From an uncultured Burkholderiales bacterium (GTDB lineage Bacteria > Pseudomonadota > Gammaproteobacteria > Burkholderiales > Thiobacillaceae): a DNA stretch of 46,771 nt. Both the position numbers and the translations under genes were made by a program. The notes under the pieces were generated by a model that was not told the origin of the DNA, searched no databases, and was given only the letters and a program-made list of their open reading frames with translations. The stretch is taken from assembly GCA_938038385.1 (NCBI GenBank), contig CALHRD010000136.1:1-46771 (forward strand), given 5' to 3'. Below, piece after piece: positions 9,288 to 21,665 of the stretch; within the stretch, counting starts at the first letter, position 1; every line of letters begins with the position of its first letter.

Positions 9288-9914
9288 TCATTCCAGCCCC
9301 AGGAGGCGGGGATCCCCGCGGCCCCGCCTGATGACCTCCGGTGTCTCGCCGGTCAGATCGATCACCGTGCTGGATTCGAGGCTGCAGGTGCCCGCGTCAA
9401 GGATCACGTCGACCCGCTTGTCGATGCGCTCCCTGATCTCCACAGGGTCGTTCAGGGGCTGCTTGTCGTCCGGCAAGCTCAGGGTCATGGACAGGATGGG
9501 TTCCTCCAGCTCGGCCAGCAGGGCGGAGACCACGGCATGATCGGGTACGCGCAGGCCGATCGTGTTGCGCCTGGGGTGTAGCAGACGCCGTGGCACCTCA
9601 CGGGTAGCCTCCAGGATGAAGGTGAAGCCGCCGGGTGTGGCGGCCTTGAGCAGGCGGTACTGACGATTGTCCACCCGCGCATAGTGGGCGATCTCGGACA
9701 GGTCCCGACAGACGAGGGTGAAGTGATGCCTGTCGTCCACCTGGCGGATGGCGCGGATGCGCTCCATGCCCTCCTTGTTGCCGAGCATGCAGCCCAACGC
9801 ATAACTGGAGTCGGTGGGATAGGCCATGATGCCCCCCGTGCGCAGGATGCGGACGGTTTCGCGGATGAGCCGCGGCTGCGGGTTGTCCGGATGGACGCTG
9901 AAGTACTGGGCCAC
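9288..9914 (-). CDS. yciO: YciO family protein (Sua5/TsaC-like)
   Basis: This 208-residue protein closely follows E. coli YciO, beginning with AQYFSVHPDNPQ against SQFFYIHPDNPQ there. The YrdC-like domain shows YPTDSSYALGC, the RNA/nucleotide-binding KEGMERIRAIRQ segment and PGGFTFILEA. YciO is a paralogue of the threonylcarbamoyl-AMP synthase TsaC; its own role is not settled. The start is taken as GTG at 9914, because this matches the YciO N-terminus and the frame upstream only reads the end of rnm. The gene begins 10 bases after rnm ends, and the yciV-yciO pair is conserved in Gammaproteobacteria. Confidence 0.93.
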   Translation of the reverse strand: MAQYFSVHPDNPQPRLIRETVRILRTGGIMAYPTDSSYALGCMLGNKEGMERIRAIRQVDDRHHFTLVCRDLSEIAHYARVDNRQYRLLKAATPGGFTFILEATREVPRRLLHPRRNTIGLRVPDHAVVSALLAELEEPILSMTLSLPDDKQPLNDPVEIRERIDKRVDVILDAGTCSLESSTVIDLTGETPEVIRRGRGDPRLLGLE

Positions 9915-9924
9915 GGGCGCAGAT

Positions 9925-10752
9925 TCACCATGTATCCCAAAGGGGGCGGCAGATGGACGGCAAAGGCATGAGCCGCCCCAGTTCCCGCCCGCCCTCACCG
10001 GGGGCATGAAAATCCGAGCCGCAGGAGGCATACAGGCCGAATTCATCGGCCAGTTCGGCGTAGAGCGGCACTTGCTCGGAGGTGTGGCTTCCAGTGACCA
10101 CTTCGATCGCCTCACCGCCCAGTTTGCGGAACTCGGTCAGCAGCGCACGCATCTTCTCCCGTCCGAAACTGCAGCGTCCGGGATGGGCGAGCACCGCCTG
10201 CCCACCAGCGGCATGGATCCACGCCACCGCCTGGGACAGGCTGGCCCAATCATGATGCACATAGCCGGGCTTGCCCTTGACCAGGTACTTCTTGAACACG
10301 GTCTTCACGTCCTTGACGTAGCCCTCCTCCACCAGGAAACGGGCGAAATGGGTACGACCGATGAGCTCTTTGTTGACGGCGAAGGCATAGGCCCCCTCCA
10401 GGGCGCCCGGCATGCCCAGGCGGGCCAGGGCCTCGCTCATCTGGCGCGCACGTTCGGCTCGTCCGGCCCGATTGGCCTTCAGCCCGGCGAGGAGTTCCGG
10501 ATGGTCCGGATCCACCCCCAGCCCCACCACGTGCAGGGTATGTCCGCTCCAGGTGACGGAGACCTCCACGCCGGCAACGTAACGCAGCCCCAGGGCCTGG
10601 GCAGCCCTGGCCGCATCGGCCTGGCCGCGCAGGTCATCGTGATCGGTCAGGGAGAGGACGTCGACCCCCTGTGCATGGGCACGGGCGACCAATGCGGCGG
10701 GGGTAAGCACGCCATCCGACGCAGTCGAATGGCAGTGGAGATCGAAAATCAC
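9925..10752 (-). CDS. rnm: 5'-3' exoribonuclease RNase AM (YciV/TrpH), PHP domain
   Basis: A 275-residue PHP-domain protein. The metal-binding motifs are in order: FDLHCHSTASDG (residues 3-14), LSLTDHDD, HPGRCSF and GSDFHAPG. In E. coli the homologue removes nucleotides from the 5' ends of short RNAs, including 5S and 23S rRNA precursors. The GTG at 10752 (VIFDLHCHS) is chosen since the upstream residues are outside the family's usual N-terminus and there is no conserved extension. The gene is the first of the minus-strand run to DUF2905 and is divergent from yciB; an extended -10 element lies 30-40 bases upstream. Confidence 0.92.
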   Translation of the reverse strand: MIFDLHCHSTASDGVLTPAALVARAHAQGVDVLSLTDHDDLRGQADAARAAQALGLRYVAGVEVSVTWSGHTLHVVGLGVDPDHPELLAGLKANRAGRAERARQMSEALARLGMPGALEGAYAFAVNKELIGRTHFARFLVEEGYVKDVKTVFKKYLVKGKPGYVHHDWASLSQAVAWIHAAGGQAVLAHPGRCSFGREKMRALLTEFRKLGGEAIEVVTGSHTSEQVPLYAELADEFGLYASCGSDFHAPGEGGRELGRLMPLPSICRPLWDTW

Positions 10753-10782
10753 CAGGAAATCAAGCTTGAGGACAGACGGGCA

Positions 10783-10791
10783 ATCATAGCA
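10783..10791 (-). promoter_or_regulatory. Candidate extended -10 promoter of the rnm-yciO-M50-trpS run
   Basis: On the minus strand the sequence TGCTATGAT (10791-10783) is an extended -10 element (TGn followed by TATGAT). The -35 region, 17 bases further up, is poor, which is normal for extended -10 promoters. Transcription would begin near 10776 and give about 24 leader bases before the GTG of rnm. The gap with yciB is only 83 bases, so the two divergent promoters are close together. Confidence 0.5.
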
Positions 10792-10835
10792 AAATGGCCG
10801 CCGACCGCCCATTCTGCCCCAAACCATCACGATCC

Positions 10836-11441
10836 ATGAAGCTGCTGTTCGATCTGTTCCCCGTCATCCTCTTCTTCGCCGCATATCAATTGGGCGCGGT
10901 CAACCCCGAAAGCGCACAGTCGATCCTGGACGCCGTCGGTGTGCACCTATACGCGGGGGCCAAACCGGGTGTCTTCCTGGCCACCCTGGTGGCCATCCTC
11001 GCCACCCTGTTGCAGGTGGGGTGGGTCTGGATGCGGCATCGCAAGGTGGATGCCATGCTCTGGCTGTCCTTCGTGCTGATCGTGGTGTTTGGCGGCGCGA
11101 CCCTCTTCCTGCAGGACGAGACCTTCATCAAGTGGAAGCCGACCGTGCTGTACTGGATGTTTGCCCTCGCCCTGGGCCTGGCCCCGGTGCTGTTCGAGCG
11201 CAACCTCATCCGGCTGCTGATGGAGAAGCAGGTGACCCTGCCAGATGCGGTCTGGGATAGACTCAACCTCGGTTGGACCGCCTTCTTCGTGTTTCTGGGG
11301 GTGGCCAACCTCTATGTCGCCTTCCAGTTCTCCACCGACGCCTGGGTCAATTTCAAGCTGTTCGGCACCATGGGTCTGATGCTGGTGTTCATCGTCGGCC
11401 AGACCTTCTACCTGACCCGACACATCAAGGAGAGCGAATGA
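10836..11441 (+). CDS. yciB: Inner-membrane septation protein YciB (IspZ/septation protein A)
   Basis: A 201-residue inner-membrane protein with about five hydrophobic helices. Family marks are [14 protein letters not shown] at the start and [14 protein letters not shown] in the middle. YciB takes part in cell-envelope synthesis and division and interacts with elongation and division proteins in E. coli. The ATG at 10836 gives the standard N-terminus; an upstream start at 10794 would add 14 unrelated residues. The stop overlaps the start of yciI (ATGA), so the two are coupled. It heads a four-gene plus-strand operon. Confidence 0.95.
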   Translation: MKLLFDLFPVILFFAAYQLGAVNPESAQSILDAVGVHLYAGAKPGVFLATLVAILATLLQVGWVWMRHRKVDAMLWLSFVLIVVFGGATLFLQDETFIKWKPTVLYWMFALALGLAPVLFERNLIRLLMEKQVTLPDAVWDRLNLGWTAFFVFLGVANLYVAFQFSTDAWVNFKLFGTMGLMLVFIVGQTFYLTRHIKESE

Positions 11442-11743
11442 ACCGCTATTACGCCATCGTTGGCGAGGACGTCCCGGACAGTCTGCCCCTGCGTCAGGCT
11501 GCCCGTCCCGCCCACCTGGCACGTCTGCAGACCCTGCAGGATGAGGGGCGGCTGCTACTGGCCGGCCCATTTCCGGCCATCGACAGCCCCGATCCCGGGC
11601 CGGCCGGTTTCAGCGGCAGCCTCATCGTGGCCGCTTTCGACAGCCTGGAGTCGGCGCGCAACTGGGCCGATGCCGATCCCTACGTGGCTGCCGGCGTCTA
11701 TGCTCGGGTCAGCGTGCGACCGTTCAGGAAAGTGCTGCCATGA
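11438..11743 (+). CDS. yciI: YciI family protein
   Basis: A 101-residue ferredoxin-like-fold protein. Typical YciI features are [20 protein letters not shown], with Arg/His residues for the proposed active site (RPAHLARL), and the GPF and ADADPY motifs ([13 protein letters not shown]). The family is thought to contain small enzymes related to muconolactone isomerase; no substrate is known. The start overlaps the yciB stop and the end overlaps the next start (ATGA), so expression is coupled on both sides. yciB-yciI-bolA is a recurrent order. Confidence 0.93.
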   Translation: MNRYYAIVGEDVPDSLPLRQAARPAHLARLQTLQDEGRLLLAGPFPAIDSPDPGPAGFSGSLIVAAFDSLESARNWADADPYVAAGVYARVSVRPFRKVLP

Positions 11744-12012
11744 ACGCCGCCGACACCACGTCCATGATACGCGCATGCCTGGCCAGTCTAGAGCCCGAGA
11801 CGGTGGAGATCACCGACGAGAGTGCCCTGCACGCCGGGCACGAGGGGGCGCGATCCGGGGGCGGGCACTATCAGCTCACGATCATCTCCAAGCACTTTTC
11901 CGGTCTGAATACGGTCGCCCGTCACCGCCTGGTCTATCAGGCACTGGCAACGCTGATGGGCAGTTGCATCCATGCCCTCAGCATCACCGCCCTCACGCCC
12001 GACGAACTCTGA
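11740..12012 (+). CDS. BolA family protein
   Basis: A 90-residue BolA/IbaG-type protein. The fold signature [21 protein letters not shown], including the conserved His and Arg, is at about residues 48-68. An upstream loop with His ([11 protein letters not shown]) could provide a [2Fe-2S] ligand together with a monothiol glutaredoxin. BolA proteins act in iron-sulfur trafficking and stress morphology. It overlaps yciI by four bases and is followed by the ppiC-type gene after 23 bases. Whether it corresponds to BolA or to another member of the family is not clear, so no symbol is given. Confidence 0.92.
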   Translation: MNAADTTSMIRACLASLEPETVEITDESALHAGHEGARSGGGHYQLTIISKHFSGLNTVARHRLVYQALATLMGSCIHALSITALTPDEL

Positions 12013-12035
12013 ACATTCCCAAGCAAAGGACCTTC

Positions 12036-12842
12036 ATGAAACGCATCAAAATGCTGTTCGGCCTGCCCCTGATCCTGGCCATCACCGGCCAGGCCCATGC
12101 CCAGGCCTCAACCGATACCGCGGCTTCCAAACCCGTCGCCGTGGTCAACGGCGTGGCCATCCCTGCCATTTATGCCGAGTTTCTGCGCAACAGCCGCGCT
12201 GCCCGCGGTCAATCGTCGGAGACGTTGACCGATGCCAACATCCGCGACGCGCTGGTGGTCGCGGAATTGCTAGCCCAGGAGGCCCAGAAGGCCGGGTTGG
12301 ACAAGAACCCCCGCATAAGCGCCCTGATCGACTTTCAGCGCAAGGAGTTGTTGGGCCGGGCCGTCCTCGAAGAGCATCTGCGCAAACACCCGATCAGCGA
12401 GGAGGTGATCCGCGCCGAATACGACAAGGCCAAGGAGCGCGCCGGCAGCAGCGAATACCGCGTGCGCCACATCCTGGTCCCGAGCGAGAAGGAGGCGCGC
12501 GACATCATCGCCCGCATCAAGACCCGCAAGGCCAAGTTCGAGGACCTGGCCAAACGTCACTCCCAAGACCCCTCGGCTGGAAACGGCGGCGATCTGGGCT
12601 GGGTGGCCCCCGCCGGGCTGGTATCCGAGTTCGCTGAGGCGATGACCAAGCTCAAGAAGGGCCAGCTGGGGGACAACCCGGTTCAGACCCGCTTCGGCTG
12701 GCACGTCATCCGGCTTGACGACATCCGCACCCTGCAATTCCCGAGCTATGAGGAGGCCAGGGAGCGCATCGTACAGCAGTTGCAGCAGCTCGCAGCGCGC
12801 AACTACGTGCGGGAACTGAGCAGCACGGCCAAGGTGGAGTGA
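12036..12842 (+). CDS. Periplasmic PpiC-type peptidyl-prolyl isomerase
   Basis: A 268-residue exported foldase. The first 22 residues form a signal peptide (basic start, hydrophobic core, AHA|Q cleavage site). A chaperone-like helical region with the N-terminal VVNGVAIP motif follows. The parvulin domain runs from about residue 134 (YRVRHILV) to 230, with AKRHSQDPSAGNGGDLGW and FGWHVIRLDD as its marks. This is the layout of the PrsA/SurA-like single-parvulin proteins. It would assist folding of outer-membrane or periplasmic proteins. AAGGA precedes the ATG at 12036. It closes the yciB-yciI-bolA operon. Confidence 0.93.
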   Translation: MKRIKMLFGLPLILAITGQAHAQASTDTAASKPVAVVNGVAIPAIYAEFLRNSRAARGQSSETLTDANIRDALVVAELLAQEAQKAGLDKNPRISALIDFQRKELLGRAVLEEHLRKHPISEEVIRAEYDKAKERAGSSEYRVRHILVPSEKEARDIIARIKTRKAKFEDLAKRHSQDPSAGNGGDLGWVAPAGLVSEFAEAMTKLKKGQLGDNPVQTRFGWHVIRLDDIRTLQFPSYEEARERIVQQLQQLAARNYVRELSSTAKVE

Positions 12843-12859
12843 CCCCGGTCGGCGCGGGG
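12843..12859. terminator. Short GC hairpin filling the gap between convergent genes
   Basis: CCCCG (12843-12847) and CGGGG (12855-12859) pair across a seven-base loop and occupy almost the entire 18-base gap between the ppiC-type gene and the cbpA-like gene, which run towards each other. There is no T tract on either side. It may act as a weak two-way terminator or simply protect the mRNA ends. Confidence 0.3.
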
Positions 12860-12860
12860 C

Positions 12861-13802
12861 TCAGGACCTTGGAAAATGGGCCCGCGGATCGAAGCTGTCG
12901 AGCGCTGCCAACTGGCGAAAAAGGGCCAGCTCCGCCTCGCTCATTTCGGGTGGCAGCACGATCTTGATCTGAACGAACAGGTCACCGCTTCCCTTAGCCG
13001 CGGGCAAGCCTCGCCCACGCAGACGCAGGCTCTGCCCGCTTGCCGCACCCGGAGGGACCCTGACCCTCACCCGGCCATAGGGGGTAGGGATTTTGAGGCT
13101 GACACCGAGTGCGGCCTCCCACGGTGTGACTGGAAGATCCAACACGATGGTCTTACCCTTGATACGGTATAGGTCGTGGGGGGTGATGTGGACGTGAACG
13201 TAAAGGTCCCCTGACCGACCCTCGGGGCCCGGCGGTCCCATGCCAGTCATGCGCAGGGTTTGGCCCTCCGTCACGCCGGCCGGTATCGCGACGCTGACCG
13301 GCCCACGTCCCGCCACATCCAGGGTGCGTTCGGTGCCCAGGCAGGCCTCTTCCACCGTGACGATGACACTCGTTTCCAGGTCCTGTGCTCCGACCCGATC
13401 GAAGTGGGACTGTGGTTTCGCCATGTCTTCAGCACAATGGGCATGTCTGCGCAGGTGTGCGGGACCGTTTGCTTCCGGGTCCGATGCGCCGGTCGTCCAT
13501 ACCGCCCCCGCCTCTACGTCGAAGGCCGATCTTCGCCGACGTCTCGCCCGATCGGCCGCGAACTCACGGTCCTCGTGTTGTTCGTGGCGACGTCGGGCTG
13601 ACCGGTCATAGGCCGCGCGCCTGTCACTATCACCGAGCACCTCATAGGCCTCGCGCAGGAGCTTGAACAACTCCTCGGCCTCGGGTTCCGCGGACACGTC
13701 CGGGTGGTATCGGCGCGCCAGACGCCTGAAGGCCTGCTTGATCTCATCCCCCGACGCATCCCTGGGCACCTCCAGGATGCGGTAATAGTCCATCGGATTC
13801 AT
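12861..13802 (-). CDS. cbpA: CbpA/DnaJ-class J-domain co-chaperone
   Basis: A 313-residue DnaJ-like protein without the zinc-finger domain, so type II (CbpA-like). The J domain is at residues 4-69 with the HPD motif (RRYHPDVSAEPEAEE). A linker rich in Arg and His (about 70-145) replaces the usual Gly/Phe region. The C-terminal client-binding domains start near residue 147 (LETSVIVTVEEACLGTERTL) and include DLYVHVHITPHDLYRIKG and the second barrel with PTPYGRVRVRVPPG. It would deliver clients to DnaK. The gene is divergent from hfq. No sigma-32 promoter is evident upstream. Confidence 0.92.
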   Translation of the reverse strand: MNPMDYYRILEVPRDASGDEIKQAFRRLARRYHPDVSAEPEAEELFKLLREAYEVLGDSDRRAAYDRSARRRHEQHEDREFAADRARRRRRSAFDVEAGAVWTTGASDPEANGPAHLRRHAHCAEDMAKPQSHFDRVGAQDLETSVIVTVEEACLGTERTLDVAGRGPVSVAIPAGVTEGQTLRMTGMGPPGPEGRSGDLYVHVHITPHDLYRIKGKTIVLDLPVTPWEAALGVSLKIPTPYGRVRVRVPPGAASGQSLRLRGRGLPAAKGSGDLFVQIKIVLPPEMSEAELALFRQLAALDSFDPRAHFPRS

Positions 13803-13918
13803 GCGCGTTCGATCATCCAGCGATGTGCCCAGTCAGTGATGGTATGCCGATTAGATTCGTCTGCCCGTCGGTATGATATGATGACTGATCAAGTGCCGGA
13901 TATGCGATCAAGACAACG

Positions 13919-14173
13919 ATGAGCGAGAAAGAGCGCCACAACCTGCAGGACATGTTCCTCAACACCCTGCGCAAGGAACATATCCCCTGCGCCGTGTTCC
14001 TCGTCAATGGCATCAAGCTGGTGGGCAAGATCGAATCCTTCGATCAGTACATGGTGCTATTGCGCGGCAATGATCAGGCCGTGCAGGCCATCTTCAAGCA
14101 CGCCATCTCCACCGTCTCCCCCATGCGGCAGGTCAGCCTGCAACCCAGGGCCGCAGCCAAGCCGGAAGAATAA
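13919..14173 (+). CDS. hfq: RNA chaperone Hfq, divergent variant
   Basis: An 84-residue Sm-like protein. Sm1 is [16 protein letters not shown] and Sm2 is FKHAISTV, so the proximal-face uridine pocket (Gln of NLQD, Phe of SFD, Lys-His of KHAIS) is intact. Three things differ from E. coli Hfq: the loop between SFDQ and KHAIS is two residues longer ([16 protein letters not shown]), the rim patch is RKEH instead of RRER, and the C-terminal tail is only about 16 residues. The gene is not beside miaA or hflX but sits alone between a cbpA-like gene and the lemA operon. It could be the only Hfq or a second paralogue. TATGAT boxes lie 40-50 bases upstream. Confidence 0.92.
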   Translation: MSEKERHNLQDMFLNTLRKEHIPCAVFLVNGIKLVGKIESFDQYMVLLRGNDQAVQAIFKHAISTVSPMRQVSLQPRAAAKPEE

Positions 14174-14189
14174 AAGCCGGCCGCCGGCT
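14170..14189 (-). terminator. Intrinsic terminator of the lemA-GIDE operon
   Basis: Read on the minus strand, AGCCGG (14189-14184), a three-base loop and CCGGCT (14180-14175) form a GC-rich stem followed directly by TTTTATTC. It lies three bases past the stop codon of the GIDE-domain gene. The U tract overlaps the stop codon and last codons of hfq on the other strand. On the plus strand the hairpin has no T tract, so it should terminate only leftward transcription. Confidence 0.65.
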
Positions 14190-14191
14190 CG

Positions 14192-15091
14192 TCAGCCGGG
14201 CATGCGGACGACCCAACCGATGCCCAGCAGCGCCGCAACGCTGCTGCCCATGTGCAACCAGGCCAGACGGCCGTAGGTCAACCCCAGCCTGTGCGGGTCC
14301 AGGTTGGAAACCAGGTATATGCGCCCCCGTGGCGGCTTGCCCAGGTGATGCCTGGCAGGCTCCCGACGGATCTCGCGATGACGTCGTTGCACCTCCTCTC
14401 TGGCCGCCTGTACGGCCTGCCGCCACTCGGTGGGGCTGATGTCGCGGTCACCGTCCAGATCGAAGCGGGCATGCAATGAGATGGGATCGCGCTTCCATTC
14501 GCTGAGCAATCGATCCAGATCCTCGCCCGGGCGGAGTGTATGGTGGGCACCGCTCACTGTATGGAACTGCCCGAGGACGTAAAGACGTTCGCCCTCCAGC
14601 AGCAGGCTCTCGACATAGCGGCGATCGCCTACCCGACGCCTTTCCTCATGTGACGAGTGGATTTCTGCCCCGGCCGGATCGATCTCGCACACACCGGTGC
14701 CATCGTCGAGCAGAAAGGGCAGATCGCTCTGCCCCGCGGCCTCCAGTTGCCAGCGATCGTTGACGCGCCGATACAACGCGAAGCGGTACCACAGGCAAGG
14801 CAGATCGGTCATCGGGCTGTGCAGCCGTACCTCGGGCAGGGGTCGTCCCCTGCCCTCGAGCTCGACATAGCCCTGGGCCGCCGAGCCCACCCGCGAGGTG
14901 GGGGTGTCCAGGATGGCGCGGCTGCGGCGCAACGCCTGAAACCACCCCCACATCCCCAACAGGCCGATGGCAGTCAATGCCGACAGCCACCAGGTCCGCT
15001 GCCCGAGGTGATTGGCCAGCAGGAGCAAGATCGACTGGGCGAGCAGGACGTATCCGCTCAACCACTCCCGCCGTGGGCGCCAATACAGCAC
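14192..15091 (-). CDS. GIDE-domain membrane protein with an EF-hand motif
   Basis: A 299-residue protein with hydrophobic helices near both ends (about 12-50 and 275-296). The middle carries the GIDE domain named after the mitochondrial E3 ligase MUL1; the pattern here is the core around LHSPMTDLPCLWYRFALYRR. There is no RING domain, so it is not a ubiquitin ligase. A canonical 12-residue EF-hand loop, DLDGDRDISPTE, suggests calcium binding. The start is GTG, seven bases after the lemA stop, and no better start exists. It forms a two-gene operon with lemA, an association often seen in proteobacteria. Function unknown. Confidence 0.82.
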   Translation of the reverse strand: MLYWRPRREWLSGYVLLAQSILLLLANHLGQRTWWLSALTAIGLLGMWGWFQALRRSRAILDTPTSRVGSAAQGYVELEGRGRPLPEVRLHSPMTDLPCLWYRFALYRRVNDRWQLEAAGQSDLPFLLDDGTGVCEIDPAGAEIHSSHEERRRVGDRRYVESLLLEGERLYVLGQFHTVSGAHHTLRPGEDLDRLLSEWKRDPISLHARFDLDGDRDISPTEWRQAVQAAREEVQRRHREIRREPARHHLGKPPRGRIYLVSNLDPHRLGLTYGRLAWLHMGSSVAALLGIGWVVRMPG

Positions 15092-15098
15092 GGCGCAA

Positions 15099-15668
15099 TC
15101 AGCCGAAGAGGGCTCTCAGGTCGGGGTCCCGTTTCTCCTCCTGGCTAAAGGTGAGCAGGGCCCGGCGTGGAAAGTGGAACATGCCGGCAACGATATTGTC
15201 CGGGAACTGCTCGATGCGCACATTGTTGATGTTGACGGCTTCGTTGTAGAGCTCGCGCCGATCGGCGATGGCATTCTCGAGGTCGGTGATGCGGCTCATG
15301 AGTTGCATGAACTGCGCGTGCGTCTTGAGCTCCGGGTAGGCCTCGACCGTGGCGAAGATCTGCCCCAGGCCGCCGCGCAGGACCGTCTCCGCCAGTCCCA
15401 GGGCGGAGATGTCGCCCGCCTCGCGCGCCTGCTGCACGCGGGCGCGTGCCTCGGTCACCCGCTGCAGGGTCTCCTGTTCGAATTCCTTGTACTGTCGGCA
15501 GGCCTCGACCAGCTTGGGCAGTTCGTCATGGCGCTGCTTGAGCAGCACGTCGATGTTCGACCAGGCTTGGGCAACGTTGTGCTTGATCTGCACCAGGCTG
15601 TTGTAAATGAATACGCCATAGATGAGCAGGATGAACAGCAGGCCGAAAACGATCAGTACGGTGATCAT
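15099..15668 (-). CDS. lemA: LemA family protein
   Basis: A 189-residue protein with one N-terminal membrane anchor (residues 3-22) and a long helical domain outside it. The LemA signature is YNSLVQIKHNVAQAWSNIDVLLKQRHDELPKLV; later marks are LMSRITDLENAIADRRELYNEAVNINN and FPDNIVAGMFHF. LemA proteins are widespread and tied to the envelope, but have no settled biochemical role. The gene precedes the GIDE-domain gene. The 159 bases between its start and the end of gyrA hold nothing I can identify. Confidence 0.94.
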   Translation of the reverse strand: MITVLIVFGLLFILLIYGVFIYNSLVQIKHNVAQAWSNIDVLLKQRHDELPKLVEACRQYKEFEQETLQRVTEARARVQQAREAGDISALGLAETVLRGGLGQIFATVEAYPELKTHAQFMQLMSRITDLENAIADRRELYNEAVNINNVRIEQFPDNIVAGMFHFPRRALLTFSQEEKRDPDLRALFG

Positions 15669-15827
15669 GAGCCGGGCATTCTGATGACGATGTCCGGATT
15701 AACGGCGCAACATATCGCAAGCTGAAGCCTTACAGCGCAGGCAGCCCACAAAAACCGACGGCTCTGGTGACGGCCTGTCAGCTGGCTGGCCGGTGTCCGC
15801 AACCCAGCTCATCATGGCGTGTCGAGA

Positions 15828-18371
<2,544 letters not shown>

Positions 18372-18484
18372 TGGCTAGGGGTGGTTATAGGTGTTGCAAT
18401 GATCTTCAAATTTTACCATGCGGCCTTACCCCATCCCGGGCCATCCTCAAGCGCCAGTCCACAGGCCCTTGTCCCCGGCGCACA

Positions 18485-19828
18485 ATGGCCCGTACGATCA
18501 TGGCCATGCCCCCGCCCCTGCATATCGATCTGCGCATCGATCCCTCCTGGATCATCCCGGTGCAACCGGAAGGTGTGGTCCTCAGCGGCCATGCCGTCCT
18601 CGTCGATGCTGGCCGGATACTGGACATCCTGCCCGAAGCCGAGGCCGACGCCCGCTACCAGGCCCGTAGCCATCGCCATCTGCCCGGACATGCGCTCATC
18701 CCCGGCCTGATCAACCTGCACACCCACGCGGCCATGACCCTGCTCAGGGGCTATGCCGACGATCTGCCGCTCATGACCTGGCTGCAGGAGCACATCTGGC
18801 CAGCCGAGCGGCGCTGGGTCTCGCGCGAATTCGTCCTGGACGGCACACGGCTCGCCTGTCTGGAGATGCTCAAGGGCGGCATCACCTGTTTCAACGACAT
18901 GTACTTCTTCCCAGAGGCCGCCGTACAAGCCGCCATCGAGGCGGGGCAGCGAGTGGCCGCGGGCATCATCGTCATCGATTTTCCGTCCAACTACGCAGCC
19001 GATCTGGATGCCTACCTGGACAAGGGCCTGGCCCTGAGGGACGCGATGCGACACCACCCCCTGGTGAGCATCTGCATGGCCCCGCACGCCCCCTATTCCA
19101 CCAGCGACCGCAGTCTGGAGAAGGTCCTCGTCTACGCCAAACAGCTGGACCTACCCATCCATATCCATGTCCACGAGACCCGCGAGGAGATCCGCCAAGG
19201 CATCGAAACGCATGGGGTCAGACCCCTGGAGCGCCTGCGGCACCTGGGCCTGCTGGGGCCGGATTTCATCGCGGTGCACGCCGTCCATCTGCTCGACGAG
19301 GAGATCGATCTGCTGGCGGAACATGGCTGCCATGTTGCCCACTGCCCCACATCAAACCTGAAACTCGCCAGCGGCATCGCACCCAAGGCCGGCCTGCTGG
19401 CCAAAGGCGTGAACATAGGCATCGGCACCGACGGCCCGGCCAGCAACAACAGGCTGGACTGCTGGCAGGAGATGCGTCTGGCGGCCCTATTGGCAAAGGG
19501 GACGTCGGGCCGACCGGAGATCGTCCCCGCCCAGCAGGCCCTGCGCATGGCGACCTTGAACGGCGCCCGTGCCCTGGGCCTGGAGGAGCGGATCGGCTCG
19601 ATCGAGTCGGGCAAGCAGGCCGACCTGGTCGCCGTCGACCTGTCTGGACCCCATACCCAACCTTGCTTCGACCCCATCTCCCAACTCGTCTACAGCGCCG
19701 GGCGTCAGGAGGTGACCCAGGTCTGGGTTGCCGGCCGCGAGGTGGTGCGGGACGGGCGCTGCCTGACGCTGGATGAGGCCGAGATCCTGGCCAGCGCCCA
19801 TGGTTGGCGGCAACGCCTGATGGACTAG
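18485..19828 (+). CDS. mtaD: TRZ/ATZ family hydrolase, probable methylthioadenosine/S-adenosylhomocysteine deaminase
   Basis: A 447-residue amidohydrolase. Metal and substrate motifs appear in order: [14 protein letters not shown] (first His pair), [15 protein letters not shown] and [11 protein letters not shown] (metal Asp). This set is typical of 5'-methylthioadenosine/S-adenosylhomocysteine deaminases, which remove the adenine amino group, releasing ammonia. It likely salvages products of SAM-using enzymes. The start is ATG at 18485; MAMPPP at 18500 is an alternative and neither has a clear ribosome-binding site. The gene is divergent from gyrA, as in many Gammaproteobacteria, and its end overlaps that of rluE by four bases in convergent orientation. 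Exact substrate is inferred from the family. Confidence 0.87.
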   Translation: MARTIMAMPPPLHIDLRIDPSWIIPVQPEGVVLSGHAVLVDAGRILDILPEAEADARYQARSHRHLPGHALIPGLINLHTHAAMTLLRGYADDLPLMTWLQEHIWPAERRWVSREFVLDGTRLACLEMLKGGITCFNDMYFFPEAAVQAAIEAGQRVAAGIIVIDFPSNYAADLDAYLDKGLALRDAMRHHPLVSICMAPHAPYSTSDRSLEKVLVYAKQLDLPIHIHVHETREEIRQGIETHGVRPLERLRHLGLLGPDFIAVHAVHLLDEEIDLLAEHGCHVAHCPTSNLKLASGIAPKAGLLAKGVNIGIGTDGPASNNRLDCWQEMRLAALLAKGTSGRPEIVPAQQALRMATLNGARALGLEERIGSIESGKQADLVAVDLSGPHTQPCFDPISQLVYSAGRQEVTQVWVAGREVVRDGRCLTLDEAEILASAHGWRQRLMD

Positions 19829-20388
19829 GCGCCCATACCGCCGGTGCGCGGATCGGACTCCCGCCATTGACCTGGCGCCAGGCCGGCCAGGCTCCAGGGG
19901 CCAATGGCCCAGCGGATGAGCCGTAAGGTCGGGTGCCCCACCCTGGCGGTCATGCGTCGCACCTGACGATTCTTGCCCTCGGTGATGCAGATCCGCAGCC
20001 AGGTCGTTGGAATGAGTCGTCGCAGGCGTATCGGTGGTAGGCGCGGCCAAATGTTCTCGGGTTCGGGCATCAACTCGACCTCGGCCGGCCGGGTGACGAA
20101 ATCGCCCAGGTCTACGCCATGGCGCAAATGCGCCAGGGCCTGCTCGGAAGGCGCGCCCTCCACCTGCACCCAGTAAGTCTTGGGTTGTTTGTGGCGGGGA
20201 TCCGTCAGCTTATGCTGGAGCCGGCCGTCGTCGGTTAAAATCAACAGTCCCTCGCTGTCCCTGTCCAGTCGTCCGGCGGCATAGACCCCCGGCACGGGGA
20301 CGTAATCCTGCAGGCCGGGGTGACCGTCCTCCGGCGTGAACTGGCTCAGCACGCCATAAGGCTTGTTGAACAGGATGAGACGGCTCAA
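19825..20388 (-). CDS. rluE: 23S rRNA pseudouridine synthase, RluE type
   Basis: A 187-residue pseudouridine synthase without an S4 domain, the short form that matches RluE (23S position 2457 in E. coli). The N-terminus [14 protein letters not shown] and the catalytic [14 protein letters not shown] (with the nucleophilic Asp) are diagnostic, as is the C-terminal [21 protein letters not shown]. The start is TTG at 20388, preceded by GGGAAG; no ATG or GTG occurs near it. It is only 29 bases from the icd start, so the promoters of the two divergent genes must lie partly within each other's coding sequence. Next to icd in many proteobacteria. Confidence 0.93.
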   Translation of the reverse strand: MSRLILFNKPYGVLSQFTPEDGHPGLQDYVPVPGVYAAGRLDRDSEGLLILTDDGRLQHKLTDPRHKQPKTYWVQVEGAPSEQALAHLRHGVDLGDFVTRPAEVELMPEPENIWPRLPPIRLRRLIPTTWLRICITEGKNRQVRRMTARVGHPTLRLIRWAIGPWSLAGLAPGQWRESDPRTGGMGA

Positions 20389-20417
20389 CGGTTTTTTCTT
20401 CCCTGATAGGAGCGCAC

Positions 20418-21652
<1,235 letters not shown>

Positions 21653-21665
<13 letters not shown>

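Noticed and set aside
12861-13802. Full DnaJ
   Set aside because: The zinc-finger CxxCxGxG repeats are absent, so it is a CbpA-class protein.
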